Assembly: GCF_000959725.1 (NCBI RefSeq)
Contig: NZ_CP009323.1
Span: forward strand, 4,464,001 to 4,528,000
From: Burkholderia gladioli
Lineage (GTDB): Bacteria > Pseudomonadota > Gammaproteobacteria > Burkholderiales > Burkholderiaceae
Direction: 5' to 3'
Length of the DNA: 64,000 nt
Shown: piece after piece, positions 26,741-35,723 of the stretch
Layout of the letters: each line of letters opens with the position of its first letter
How positions within the stretch are numbered: position 1 is the stretch's first letter
Translations under genes and position numbers: made by a program
Notes under the pieces: model-generated
Told to the model about the DNA's origin: nothing
What the model saw: the letters and a program-made list of their open reading frames with translations, nothing else
Database searches by the model: none

Positions 26741-27559
26741 TCAGATCAGCGGCGATGCAACGAGGTCGTCGATACGCACGTCGGTCACGACCATGTGCGC
26801 CTTGTAATGGGTGATGCAAAACGGCAGGCGGGCATGCATTGCTGCGAGTTGCGCAGTTGCGCCGCAAGCCCAGAAAACTGGCAGTTCGTCGGCGCGCAAT
26901 GCGGTCAAACCGTGTCCACCATACGACTGCGCGAGATCGTCGATGCCGATCAGCTCCGGCAGGCCGATATGCACCGGCGCGCCATGAAACATCGGATGAC
27001 GGGCGGAGACCATCGTCGCGCGGATCGCGTCGGCCGGTGAAAGCGCCCGCATCGAAACCACCAGCGGACCACCGAACGGCCCGCTGCCAATCGTCGGAAG
27101 CGACGTAACGTACATCGCCGATACATTGCCTTCGTCGAGATGACGCAGCGTCACGCCGTGATTGCGCAGCAAGGTTTCGAACGAAAACGAGCAACCGAGC
27201 ACGAACGCCACCAGATCGTCGCGCCAGTGCTCGACGATCGACACCGGCGTCTCCACTGCTACGCCATCGCGAAACACCGTGTAGCCGCCCACATCGGTAC
27301 GCAAATCCAGCTCGGCACCCAGCGACGCAATGAACGGCACGCCCCTTTCCGAACGTCCGAGTAGCGGCAACGCCTGCGGATTCGCGCGGCAGAATGCCTC
27401 GAAAGGGTCAGCATGATCGGCCGGCACGATCATCAGATTGCCTTGCACGTACTCCTGCGCGTGCAGATTCGTGAAGCCGCGATAACGACCTTCACGGATC
27501 GCACGCCGCAGGGCTACCGGCGTGTCGAACGACAGATCTTTGGTCTGAGTGGTACTCAT
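26741..27559 (-). CDS. DUF1445 / D-glutamate cyclase-like putative hydro-lyase
   Basis: The protein has 272 residues. Family landmarks are ALRRAIREGRYRGFTNLHAQEYVQGNLMIVPADHADPFEAFCRANPQALPLL at the start, WRDDLVAFVLGCSFSFETLL in the middle, FWACGATAQLAAM and CITHYKAHMVVTDV at the end. Bacterial members are annotated as putative hydro-lyases, and the mitochondrial relative cyclises D-glutamate to 5-oxo-D-proline. Its start overlaps the TonB stop by four bases. Here it might open or close a lactam-like ring or add/remove water in the pathway served by the receptor. The usual CG(V)TPQ motif is changed to CGATAQ. Confidence 0.85.
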   Translation of the reverse strand: MSTTQTKDLSFDTPVALRRAIREGRYRGFTNLHAQEYVQGNLMIVPADHADPFEAFCRANPQALPLLGRSERGVPFIASLGAELDLRTDVGGYTVFRDGVAVETPVSIVEHWRDDLVAFVLGCSFSFETLLRNHGVTLRHLDEGNVSAMYVTSLPTIGSGPFGGPLVVSMRALSPADAIRATMVSARHPMFHGAPVHIGLPELIGIDDLAQSYGGHGLTALRADELPVFWACGATAQLAAMHARLPFCITHYKAHMVVTDVRIDDLVASPLI

Positions 27560-28266
27560 GGCGCGACGAAATCCAGCGTGACAGTGAATGTGTGCGCGTC
27601 TTCTCCTCGCCAGGCGTCGGACGGGATCGCGGGATAGGTGCCGCGCTTTACGATCGCGACCGCCTGCCTGTCCAGAATCGGCGAATTCGAACTGTGCTCG
27701 ACATCGACGTCCTGGACCGCTCCCGAGCGGCTCAACGTAAAGCGGACCACAACCACGCCTTCGGGTCGCAACCGGCGCGCTTCCCCCGAGGTCGGGTACT
27801 CGGTCATCGAACGGATATACGTGCGCAGCTTGCCGACGAAGGTCGTCTCCAGCGCCACGTTGTTCGCAGGCGGCGGCGCGGGCGTAGGGACCGGTGCAGG
27901 CGTCGGATCGGGCGCAACGGCCTTGGGCGGCGTGACCGGCTGCGGCGTAACCGGCACGGCTACCGGCTTCGGCGCTGCGACCGGCGTCGGCGCGGTGCTC
28001 GCATGCAGTGGCGCAGGCGTAGGCCGTGGCGGTACCGGCCTGGGCGGCGGCGGTGTCCTGGCCGGCGGCGGTGGCACCGGCTTGGGCGGCTCCGCATGCA
28101 CAGGTTCGGCTGGCGCCTGAAGCGCCACCACGAACTCCTGCTCTTTCGGCTTGACGCGCTCGGGCAGCGGGATTTTCGAGGCGACCAGACTCATCGCGAT
28201 CGACACAGCGACCACTGCCGCCAGCGCCGTACCGTGACTGACGCGCTCCATCGGATCGGCGCGCAT
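27556..28266 (-). CDS. tonB: TonB energy transducer
   Basis: The 236-residue protein has one N-terminal membrane anchor (GTALAAVVAVSIAMSLVAS). A long Pro-rich linker with many PxP and KP steps (about 50-150) spans the periplasm, and the C-terminal TonB domain reads YPTSGEARRLRPEGVVVVRFTLSRSGAVQDVDVEHSSNSPILDRQAV. The start GTG/ATG region at 28266 lies three bases after the exbD stop. It transmits proton-motive force from ExbBD to the receptor encoded upstream in the same operon. Confidence 0.93.
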   Translation of the reverse strand: MRADPMERVSHGTALAAVVAVSIAMSLVASKIPLPERVKPKEQEFVVALQAPAEPVHAEPPKPVPPPPARTPPPPRPVPPRPTPAPLHASTAPTPVAAPKPVAVPVTPQPVTPPKAVAPDPTPAPVPTPAPPPANNVALETTFVGKLRTYIRSMTEYPTSGEARRLRPEGVVVVRFTLSRSGAVQDVDVEHSSNSPILDRQAVAIVKRGTYPAIPSDAWRGEDAHTFTVTLDFVAP

Positions 28267-28269
28267 CGC

Positions 28270-28674
28270 TTACTTCGCCTTCGCGATGATCGATGCGGCC
28301 GGCAGACCCGCATCCTTCAGTTGGTCGAGTACATCCACCAGCACCTGGAGATTCGAGCGGCCATCCCCCGCGATGATGACGCTCGGCTTGTCGTTACCCG
28401 CTTCGGCGCGCAACACAGCGGCGAGCTGCGGCACTTCGGTGGGCTTGCCGTCCACCTGCAGATGACCGTCGTTGTCGATGGTCAGCGTGATGCGCTTCTG
28501 CTCGTCGATCTTCTGGGGACTCGCCGAACTCGGCAGCGACACTTTCAGTCCGAGTGCGGGCAACACGTTCATGCTGATCAATACAAAGAACGCGAGCAGA
28601 AACATCATCACGTCGATCATCGGAATGATTTCGATGCGTGCTTTGCGTTCGCGACGCTGCGGAAACTGCCTCAT
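28270..28674 (-). CDS. exbD: ExbD proton-channel subunit
   Basis: The 134-residue protein has a short cytoplasmic Arg-rich start (MRQFPQRRERKARIEIIPM) and one transmembrane helix with the essential Asp in PMIDVMMFLLAFFVLI (Asp at about 20). A periplasmic domain follows, containing KRITLTIDNDGHLQVDGKP and LQVLVDVLDQLKDAGL. This is the ExbD/TolR architecture. It sits between exbB and tonB in a leftward operon, which favours ExbD over TolR. Confidence 0.92.
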   Translation of the reverse strand: MRQFPQRRERKARIEIIPMIDVMMFLLAFFVLISMNVLPALGLKVSLPSSASPQKIDEQKRITLTIDNDGHLQVDGKPTEVPQLAAVLRAEAGNDKPSVIIAGDGRSNLQVLVDVLDQLKDAGLPAASIIAKAK

Positions 28675-28707
28675 AAGAACACTCCGTCGGCTCGGCGAGA
28701 TTGGCGA

Positions 28708-29352
28708 TCAGGCGGCAGCGCGCTGGGCGAGCATCTCGCGGCGCTGCACCTGGCCTGATAGCGTCGTTTCCAGCAGAAACACCTTGAAGTGGTCGGTCAG
28801 ACGCTCGCCGATCCGGTGCAGGACGTTGTGTCCGAGCAAGCCATACAGCGCCGTGCCGATCCCGATCGCCGTGGCGAACAGCGCCGAACCGATGCCGCGA
28901 CTCACCGCGCCAGGGTCCGAAATACCACCGGCCGACAGCGCGTTGAAGGTGTCCATGATGCCGAGAATCGTGCCGAGCAAACCAAGCAGCGGTGCCGCCG
29001 TGACGATCGTATCGAGAATCCACAAGCCGCGATTTATCCGGCCGTCCACCCGCAGGTACAGCGCCGAAGACAGGTCTTCGATGCGTGCGCGCGGCAACTC
29101 GCCGCCCTTTTGCGCGTCGATGTACTCGGACATCGAACGCGTCATCACGTCAGCGGCCGGTTCGATCTGCGGCTGCGGATAGCCTGGACAGGCTTCCACC
29201 GCGATGGCGATCGCTTTCGCGATGCGCGCGCGCTGTATAGTCAGATAGACGTAATAGACCAGCCGTTCGACAATCACGAACGTGAGCAGAACCAGCCCCA
29301 CGTACAGCAGGTTGATCGAAGCGGCGTGCAGGAATTCTCGGTTGATCGACAT
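28708..29352 (-). CDS. exbB: ExbB proton-channel subunit (MotA/TolQ/ExbB family)
   Basis: The protein has 214 residues. Hydrophobic segments lie at about 10-32 (ASINLLYVGLVLLTFVIVERLVYYVYL), about 115-135 (TIVTAAPLLGLLGTILGIMDTFNAL) and about 155-180 (GIGSALFATAIGIGTALYGLLGHNVL), the three-span pattern of ExbB. The conserved APLLGLLGT..GI stretch forms the channel with ExbD. It begins nine bases after the receptor stop, so receptor and energising complex are co-transcribed. Confidence 0.93.
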   Translation of the reverse strand: MSINREFLHAASINLLYVGLVLLTFVIVERLVYYVYLTIQRARIAKAIAIAVEACPGYPQPQIEPAADVMTRSMSEYIDAQKGGELPRARIEDLSSALYLRVDGRINRGLWILDTIVTAAPLLGLLGTILGIMDTFNALSAGGISDPGAVSRGIGSALFATAIGIGTALYGLLGHNVLHRIGERLTDHFKVFLLETTLSGQVQRREMLAQRAAA

Positions 29353-29361
29353 GACGTTCCT

Positions 29362-31731
29362 TCAGAAGGCTGTTGCAAAAGTCAGGACTGCGGTAACACC
29401 GTTGCCCACCAGGTAAGTCGGCGAGCTGCCGGCAATCGTCGCGCCGTTATCGGCGGTGGTGGCCTTCGCGTTGGTGGTCACGCTATAGGCACCCGACAGA
29501 TAATGGCGATTGAGCAGGTTCAGCACGTTGACGCGGATTTCCGGCTTCTTCAGGAAACGCGTGCTGGGCAGACGGACACCCATCGTCGTGTCGATCGTCG
29601 TATAGGACGGGATCTTTTCGTCGTTCATGAACGTCGAGTATTGCGAGCCGACATATTTGACGCCCAGATTGCCGAACCAGCGGCCATCGTCGTAATCGAC
29701 CGCGAAGGCGGCCTGCACTTTCGGCGAACGCACGGCGGATTTGCCGCTCGTCGGCAAGGTCGTGCCGGAAGTGGCGATATCGTCCTTGATCTCAGTGTGC
29801 AGATATTCGAACGACGCATACGGACGGAAGTTGTGAAACGGACGCAGACCGATTTCGAAATCCACGCCTTCGCCGCTCTGGCGCCCGCCGTTGATCGGCG
29901 AGCTGTAGCAGCCCGGATCGCACACGGTCGACGAGATCTGGCGATTCTTGAAGTCATAACGGAAAAGCGTGGTTGACGTCGTGAAAATCGGTCCATGAAA
30001 GCGATAACCCAGTTCGAACGACACCGACCTTTCCGACGGTTGGTTCGGCTGTGCCTGGGTCGAGACGGCGCCCGTCGTCGCGTTGTAGCGCGGATAGAGC
30101 GAACCTGCTGGCAGGATCCGGTAGCCTGTCGAGACACCCGCAAACAGTTGATGACCGTCGGCCGGCGTGAAGCGCACGGCGAAGGTCGGCAAAGTGGCCC
30201 AATGCGTGGCTTCCGTTTCGGTCACGGTGCTTGGCACGCCGTTGATGCCTTTGCGTTGCATCCAGAGTTGTTTGACGCCTGCATCGAACTTCAACCGCTC
30301 ACCGAGGTAGCTGACGGTATCACCGACAAAAAGCGCACCAAAATTGTCTCGTGTATCCTGGTCCCAACCGTTGATCACCTGGCCGTTGGAAAGTCGGATC
30401 TGATTCGAGCTGCCGCGATAATCCACCGCCGTGCCGTCGCTGTTCGCATAGCTATACGGGCGATACAGATGGTCCGTGGAGTGCTGGAACCAGGCGCCCG
30501 CCACAAGTTCGTGATTCGAGATCGTGTAATCGACTTTGGCCGTCACGCCTGCTCGCACGTTGCTCTCGAGAATCGGGTTATAGACCAGCACACTGCGATC
30601 GTTGACCGTGCCGTTGTTATTGAGGTCCACCGCCTGAACGGTATTGCCGAAGCCCACCGAGCTTTCGTTAAGCGTCGTGGCCGAACCGGAGGCACCGTAG
30701 CCGTAGAACACATACGGCGTGACCGTCACTCGCGTCGCCTCGTTCACGACGAAGGTCGACGGCACCGACACCAGCAGGTTGCGCCACGGGTTCTTCAGGA
30801 GCTGATAGTAGCTCGTGCCGCCCGATGCATAGGTCGGCGCATAGTTCGATGCGGAACCCATGCCGCGGTCCCTGCTGTACTGCGCAAGCGTCGGATTCTT
30901 GTACGTGTCGCGCACGATCTCCGAATACGTCAGCGCAAACTTGGTCATGCTGCCGCCGCCCCAGTCCTTGACGACGCCCATATCCACATGGTCCTTGCGG
31001 TCCTTGCCCGGGCCGCGAAAATGATTCGCGTCGATATGCGAGAACGAGATGAAACCGCGCAAGCCGGTATCGCCGATATCGCCGCTTTCGAGCCGCGCGA
31101 ACACGCGTCGCGCCGCGTCCGTGCCATACGACATATCGACCAACCCGCCGCGTTCATGCGATGGCGTATGCAGGAACAGGTCCACCACGCCGCCGGTTGC
31201 GTTGACGTCGGGCGAGGACAGGTCCGGGGTGCCCTGGTTCAGCGTCACCACGTCGGTGTTTTCTGTATCGATCCATTCGCCCGGAAAGACCGACCAGTTC
31301 GATGCTACGTTGAGCGGCATGCCTTCGAAGTTGAAACCCATCTGGCCGCCTTCGAGGCCGCGCACGGAAATCACGCCCTGATTGAGGCCGTACGCATCGC
31401 CGGCGGCTGCGTTTGCACCCGGCGAGTACTTGAGAATCTGGAACACGTCTGCCGACGGCTGCTGCTTCTGGATGAAGTCGCGCGTCACCGAACTTTTCGA
31501 CTTCGGCACATCTTCGTCGACGATCAGACCACCACCGATCTCCTTGCGTGTCACACCCGTCGCCGACGGACCATTGACCGTCGATGCCGCCTTACCACCC
31601 GAACCGGTTGCGCTGACGCGACCGATATCGGTCGTGTCGCCGCTGCCTGCGGCCGGCGCGGTCTGAGCGTAGACGCTCGGGGGAATGGCGGCACCCACCA
31701 CCATCCATGTGAGGACTGTTTTCCGTTTCAA
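29362..31731 (-). CDS. TonB-dependent outer-membrane receptor
   Basis: The 789-residue precursor has a signal peptide ending PPSVYAQ and a possible TonB box IGRVSATG just after it. The plug domain at about 70-210 includes VISVRGLEGGQMGFNFEGMPLN and TDVVTLNQGTPDLSSPDVNATGGVVDL. A 22-strand-type barrel ends LTFATAF with terminal Phe. The start is TTG at 31731 with AGGGG six bases upstream. It heads an operon with its own ExbB, ExbD and TonB and three cytoplasmic enzymes, so it probably imports the substrate that those enzymes modify. No N-terminal sigma/anti-sigma signalling extension is seen. Confidence 0.92.
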   Translation of the reverse strand: MKRKTVLTWMVVGAAIPPSVYAQTAPAAGSGDTTDIGRVSATGSGGKAASTVNGPSATGVTRKEIGGGLIVDEDVPKSKSSVTRDFIQKQQPSADVFQILKYSPGANAAAGDAYGLNQGVISVRGLEGGQMGFNFEGMPLNVASNWSVFPGEWIDTENTDVVTLNQGTPDLSSPDVNATGGVVDLFLHTPSHERGGLVDMSYGTDAARRVFARLESGDIGDTGLRGFISFSHIDANHFRGPGKDRKDHVDMGVVKDWGGGSMTKFALTYSEIVRDTYKNPTLAQYSRDRGMGSASNYAPTYASGGTSYYQLLKNPWRNLLVSVPSTFVVNEATRVTVTPYVFYGYGASGSATTLNESSVGFGNTVQAVDLNNNGTVNDRSVLVYNPILESNVRAGVTAKVDYTISNHELVAGAWFQHSTDHLYRPYSYANSDGTAVDYRGSSNQIRLSNGQVINGWDQDTRDNFGALFVGDTVSYLGERLKFDAGVKQLWMQRKGINGVPSTVTETEATHWATLPTFAVRFTPADGHQLFAGVSTGYRILPAGSLYPRYNATTGAVSTQAQPNQPSERSVSFELGYRFHGPIFTTSTTLFRYDFKNRQISSTVCDPGCYSSPINGGRQSGEGVDFEIGLRPFHNFRPYASFEYLHTEIKDDIATSGTTLPTSGKSAVRSPKVQAAFAVDYDDGRWFGNLGVKYVGSQYSTFMNDEKIPSYTTIDTTMGVRLPSTRFLKKPEIRVNVLNLLNRHYLSGAYSVTTNAKATTADNGATIAGSSPTYLVGNGVTAVLTFATAF

Positions 31732-32090
31732 CGTAGACCCCTGATAACGCGTAAGTTGTTAATGGGCGGCTCGCTGTCGATCAGCATTGCGCCCGTCGGG
31801 TTTGCTTTGGACCGGTCGATACATGCATTCCTTGAGGCTTAATGTATCGGGCCAATTTGCGTGCCAGGAGTGCTTTTTTCTTGAGCCGCCGGCGCATAAG
31901 TGGCTACGCCTCGCCGTGCATTTTTCGGGACGCGGGACACATTGCGTTGCGTCGTCTCCGCTGTGTACGGCATGCTCGCGACGTGCCGGTGCAGCGCCGC
32001 GCAAAGCGTCGCCGTCAGGGTGAAAAGCCATGGAAAGCGATGCGTTATGCCCGTTCGGCCACGCATCGCACAGGAAGCCTTAGCGGTCGC
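31732..32090. promoter_or_regulatory. promoter region of the receptor operon, with inverted repeat
   Basis: These 359 bases have no supported gene. They precede the leftward receptor operon and follow the leftward aldehyde dehydrogenase. An exact 8-bp inverted repeat, CGATACAT (31817-31824) and ATGTATCG (31842-31849), has a 17-base spacer and could be an operator. Matches of this size arise by chance at moderate frequency, so the assignment is tentative. I saw no Fur box. Confidence 0.4.
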
Positions 32091-33584
32091 TCACTCGCGA
32101 CGGATCCACAGCGCCTTGGTGTTCAGATAGTCGTCGAGTTGCTGCGTGCCGGACTCGCGTCCGTAGCCGCTCATCTTGTAGCCCCCGAACGGCATCGACG
32201 GGTCCATCGTGTTGTAGCAGTTGACCCACACCGAACCCGAGCGGATGCGCGGCGCAATCGCATGCGCGCGGCCTACATCGCGCGTCCAGACGCCCGCGCC
32301 GAGACCGTACGGCGTGGCATTCGCACGGGCCACCACTTCGTCGACGGTATCGAACGGAATCGCAGCCACGACCGGCCCGAAGATTTCTTCCTGCGCGATC
32401 CGCATCCCGTCGCGAATATCGGTGAACACGGTCGGCGGCACGAAGAAGCCATTGCGGTGCGCGTCGTCGTCGAGCCGCGCGCCGCCCGTCATCGCCCGCG
32501 CGCCCTCCTCCTTGCCCGCGCGCAGATAGCCGGTCACACGATCGAGTTGCTTTGCCGACACGAGGGGCCCGATATCGGTTGTTGCGTCGAGCCCGTCACC
32601 CACCTGCAACGCACGCGCAGCGCGCGACACCGCTTCGACGAATTCGTCGAAGACGGGCCGTTGGATGAACAACCGCGTGCCCGCGCTACAGATCTGCCCC
32701 GCGTTCGCAAACGCGGCGATCGCTGCTGCGGGCGCGGCGCGATCGAGATCTGCATCGCTGAACACGATGTTCGGCGACTTCCCGCCAAGCTCCAGGGACA
32801 GCCGCTTGAGGTTGCCCGCCGATGCCCGAACGATCTGCTGCCCGGTCACATGCGAACCCGTGAACGACACCTTGTCCACATCCGGGTGCGCAGCCAGCGC
32901 CGCACCTGCGGTCGTGCCGAATCCCGGCACGATATTCACGACGCCTTCCGGCACGCCCGCTTCGAGCAGCAGTTCGCCGAAGCGCAATGGCGTCAGCGAG
33001 GCATCTTCGGCGGGCTTGAGCACCAGCGTGCAACCGGTCGCGAGCACAGGTCCGGTCTTCCAGATCGCGGCCATCAACGGACCGTTCCACGGCACGATCG
33101 CGCCCACCACGCCGACCGGCTCGCGTAGCGTGCAGGCGAACAGATCGCCACCGAGCGAGGTGCTGGCCGTCTGTCCGTACAACGAGACCGCCATCGAGGC
33201 GAAGTAGCGCAACAGGCCGAGCATATGCCGCTTGCTGCCGCGCGTATGCCGCAAAGGCGCGCCCATATCGAGCGTGTCGAGCAGGCTCAGTTCGTCGAAA
33301 TGACGCTCGACGAGATCAGCGAGACGCAGCAGGATCATCTGCCGCTCATCCGGTTTCATCGTGCGCCATGGACCGTCGAAAGCGCTTCGCGCGGCGTGCA
33401 CCGCACGGTCGATATCGGCGCTGTCGCCTTCGGCGATAGTGGCAAGCAGCGCACCGTTCGCCGGATTGCGCGCCTCGAAAGTCCTACCGGATAGCGATTG
33501 CACCCATTGGCCGCCGATCAGCATCGGCTTCACGCGTCCGTCGAGAAATGCGGGTGTCTGGCTTGCTGCGTCGTTCAGGGTCAT
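32091..33584 (-). CDS. NAD(P)-dependent aldehyde dehydrogenase
   Basis: This ALDH-superfamily enzyme has 497 residues. The Rossmann region VPWNGPLMAAIWKTGPVLATGCTLVLKPAE is at about 165-195, FTGSHVTGQ follows, the general base Glu is in LELGGKSPN (about 270) and the nucleophile Cys is in NAGQICSAGTR (about 303). The C-terminus has EEIFGPV and MPFGGYKMSGYGRESG. It follows the PLP lyase gene with 87 bp between, same strand, so it is probably the last gene of the operon that begins at the SsuA-like protein. It would oxidise a pathway aldehyde to an acid. Confidence 0.92.
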   Translation of the reverse strand: MTLNDAASQTPAFLDGRVKPMLIGGQWVQSLSGRTFEARNPANGALLATIAEGDSADIDRAVHAARSAFDGPWRTMKPDERQMILLRLADLVERHFDELSLLDTLDMGAPLRHTRGSKRHMLGLLRYFASMAVSLYGQTASTSLGGDLFACTLREPVGVVGAIVPWNGPLMAAIWKTGPVLATGCTLVLKPAEDASLTPLRFGELLLEAGVPEGVVNIVPGFGTTAGAALAAHPDVDKVSFTGSHVTGQQIVRASAGNLKRLSLELGGKSPNIVFSDADLDRAAPAAAIAAFANAGQICSAGTRLFIQRPVFDEFVEAVSRAARALQVGDGLDATTDIGPLVSAKQLDRVTGYLRAGKEEGARAMTGGARLDDDAHRNGFFVPPTVFTDIRDGMRIAQEEIFGPVVAAIPFDTVDEVVARANATPYGLGAGVWTRDVGRAHAIAPRIRSGSVWVNCYNTMDPSMPFGGYKMSGYGRESGTQQLDDYLNTKALWIRRE

Positions 33585-33671
33585 GGGCGTGCGGTAAACA
33601 GATTGGCAGGTTCAGGCAGTAAGGGACGATGCGGCGCATCGTGCCGCGACATGTGACTGGGCGGCGACGGC

Positions 33672-34877
33672 TTACCCGCCCGCGGCAAGCCTGGCAAAGC
33701 CGCGTTCGAGATCCTCGATCAGGTCCTCGCAATGTTCGAGGCCGACATGCAGGCGCAGCCCGCGACCCTCGGAGAGCCACGGGCGCGCGGTGCGCAGTGT
33801 GCCGGGGTAGGTCGGCACCACCAGACTTTCGTAGCCGCCCCACGAATAACCCATCTTGAACAGCGACATGTTGTCGAGCATCGCAGCGAACTGCGCGTCG
33901 CTGCACGGCTTGAGCACGAGCCCGAACAGACCCGAGGCGGCTTCGAAATCGCGCTTCCAGATGGCGTGACCGGGATCGTCGGGCAGGGCCGGATACATCA
34001 CGCGTTCGACTTCGGCACGCTGCTGCAACCACTGCGCGATGCGCGTCGCGCTGCGCTGGTGGCGCTCCATCCGGATCGGCAAGGTGCGCAGTCCGCGCAG
34101 GGCCATATAGACGTCATCTGGTCCACCGCAGTACCCCGCGCCCGAAGCGGTCTTCTTCAGCGGGATAAAGGCCTCTTCCGTGCACACTGCGATGCCGAGC
34201 ATCAGGTCCGAGTGACCGGAGATATATTTGGTGGCCGCATGGATCGACACATCGATGCCGTGTTTGAGCGGATGAAAACCGAGCGGCGACGCCCAGGTGT
34301 TGTCCATGATCGACACGATGCCGCGTGCACGGCAGGCTTTCGCAATCGCCGGGACATCGACCACTTCGAAGGTCAGCGAACACGGCGACTCGAGATAGAC
34401 GACGCGCGTATTCGGCTGGAACAGCGATGTGATATCCGCGCCCAGATTCGGATCGAAATACGTCACCTCGACGCCGAACTTGCGCAGCGTCTCTTCGCAG
34501 AAGGCCCGTGCAGGACCGTACAGGCTGTCGACGATCAGCAGATGATCTCCGGCCGACAGATACGCCAGCAACGACGCCGCAATCGCACCCAGCCCGCACG
34601 ACGTCACTACGGCGCGATAACCGCCTTCGAGTTCCGTGATGGCGTCTTCGAGCGCGCGCGTGGTGGGCGTGCCTTCGCGCCCATAGGTGAAGCCTTCGTA
34701 AGCGCCGCTCGCGCGGTCGCGGCGCGTCTCGAGCAACTGCTCGACGCTGTCGAAGATGAAGGTGGATGCGTGATACACCGGGGGATTGACGACGCCGTGA
34801 AAGCCGGCCGGATTGCGGCCGCTATGCACCACGCGAGTGTCGACGTTATACGGTTTCGGGTCTTGAGCGGAATCCAT
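33672..34877 (-). CDS. PLP-dependent trans-sulfuration family enzyme (cystathionine beta-lyase-like)
   Basis: The 401 residues have the Cys/Met metabolism PLP fold. DTRVVHSGRNP and GVVNPPVYHASTFIFDS are near the start, YGREGTPTTRALEDAITELEGG is next, and the PLP Lys is in HAATKYISGHSDLMLG (about 210). LRTLPIRMERHQRSA and SWGGYESLVVP (near 350) support a MetC/CBL-type subgroup. The family eliminates or exchanges C-S bonds, but some members act on C-N or C-O leaving groups. Its place between an SDR and an aldehyde dehydrogenase in a transporter operon suggests a catabolic role and not methionine synthesis. Confidence 0.88.
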   Translation of the reverse strand: MDSAQDPKPYNVDTRVVHSGRNPAGFHGVVNPPVYHASTFIFDSVEQLLETRRDRASGAYEGFTYGREGTPTTRALEDAITELEGGYRAVVTSCGLGAIAASLLAYLSAGDHLLIVDSLYGPARAFCEETLRKFGVEVTYFDPNLGADITSLFQPNTRVVYLESPCSLTFEVVDVPAIAKACRARGIVSIMDNTWASPLGFHPLKHGIDVSIHAATKYISGHSDLMLGIAVCTEEAFIPLKKTASGAGYCGGPDDVYMALRGLRTLPIRMERHQRSATRIAQWLQQRAEVERVMYPALPDDPGHAIWKRDFEAASGLFGLVLKPCSDAQFAAMLDNMSLFKMGYSWGGYESLVVPTYPGTLRTARPWLSEGRGLRLHVGLEHCEDLIEDLERGFARLAAGG

Positions 34878-34916
34878 GATGTCGTAGAAGTGGAAACAGT
34901 GATGGAACGGCGTGGA

Positions 34917-35723
34917 TCAGACCAGCATCCCCGCATCGACGACGAGGTCCTGGCCGGTGATCATGCGGGATGCGTCGCTGGCGAGATACAGCACGGCGCG
35001 CGCGATATCGTCGGGACTGACGAGGCGGCGCAACGCCGTGCGCGACGTGAAGCGCTCGAGTACCGCTTCGTAGGTGAGACCTTCGTGACACGCCGAGCGC
35101 TCGAATAGCCCGGTCAGCCGGTCGCCTTCGACACCGCCCGGCGACACCAGATTGACGCCGATACCATAGGCGCCCGCATCGAGCGCGGCGGATTTGATCA
35201 GCCCACGCAGCGCCCATTTCGATGCGGCATAGCCAGCGAATCCGGCCACGCCCTTGTGACCGTAGGTGCCGCCGATCGCGATCACCCGGCCGCTGCGGCG
35301 TTCGATCATCGACGGCATGACGGCCTTGATCGCCAGCAACACGCCGAGTACGTTGACGTCGAGACAGGTGCGCAGATCCGCTTCGCTCAGGTGCCACACC
35401 GGCCCTTTGCCGGTGGCGATCCCGGCCGCGCAAAGCAGAATGTCGATGCGCCCTTTTTCTGCGAGCACCGCGTGCGCCGCGCGCTCCATCTGCGCACTGT
35501 CCGAGACGTCGGCGATTTCGAGGCTTGCCGTGCCGCCCTTCTCGCGAATTCCGGCGACCACCGACGCGCCCGCGCCAGCGTCACGCCCCAGCACAGCGAC
35601 ATGGGCGCCCGCAGCCGCTAGCGCATACGCCATCTGCGCGCCCACACCACGCGTGCCGCCGGTCACGAGTGCAACCTTGCCTTGCAGCGTTAGCGCCGGA
35701 ACACCGGCCTGCAGCGTGCTCAT
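34917..35723 (-). CDS. short-chain dehydrogenase/reductase (SDR)
   Basis: The SDR has 268 residues. TGGTRGVG is at about 20-27, LCAAGIATG is the post-beta-4 turn, and YAASK (near 165) holds the catalytic Tyr and Lys. As in the two sister SDRs of the island, the position 13 before the Tyr is Gly instead of Ser (IGGTYGHKGVAGFAGY). ATG 35723 overlaps the stop of the permease gene by one base (TGATG on the minus strand), which fixes the start even though the frame stays open far upstream. It is part of the SsuABC-like transporter operon. Confidence 0.87.
   Translation of the reverse strand: MSTLQAGVPALTLQGKVALVTGGTRGVGAQMAYALAAAGAHVAVLGRDAGAGASVVAGIREKGGTASLEIADVSDSAQMERAAHAVLAEKGRIDILLCAAGIATGKGPVWHLSEADLRTCLDVNVLGVLLAIKAVMPSMIERRSGRVIAIGGTYGHKGVAGFAGYAASKWALRGLIKSAALDAGAYGIGVNLVSPGGVEGDRLTGLFERSACHEGLTYEAVLERFTSRTALRRLVSPDDIARAVLYLASDASRMITGQDLVVDAGMLV

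Noticed and set aside
26691..27194. Extension of the PhyH frame up to 27194
   Set aside because: It overlaps the DUF1445 gene in another frame. TTG 26690 has a good ribosome site and the family N-terminus.
29995..31842. Long plus-strand open frame (615 codons) opposite the TonB-dependent receptor
   Set aside because: It is Arg/His-rich, has no family motif and mirrors a clearly conserved receptor, as is common opposite high-GC genes.
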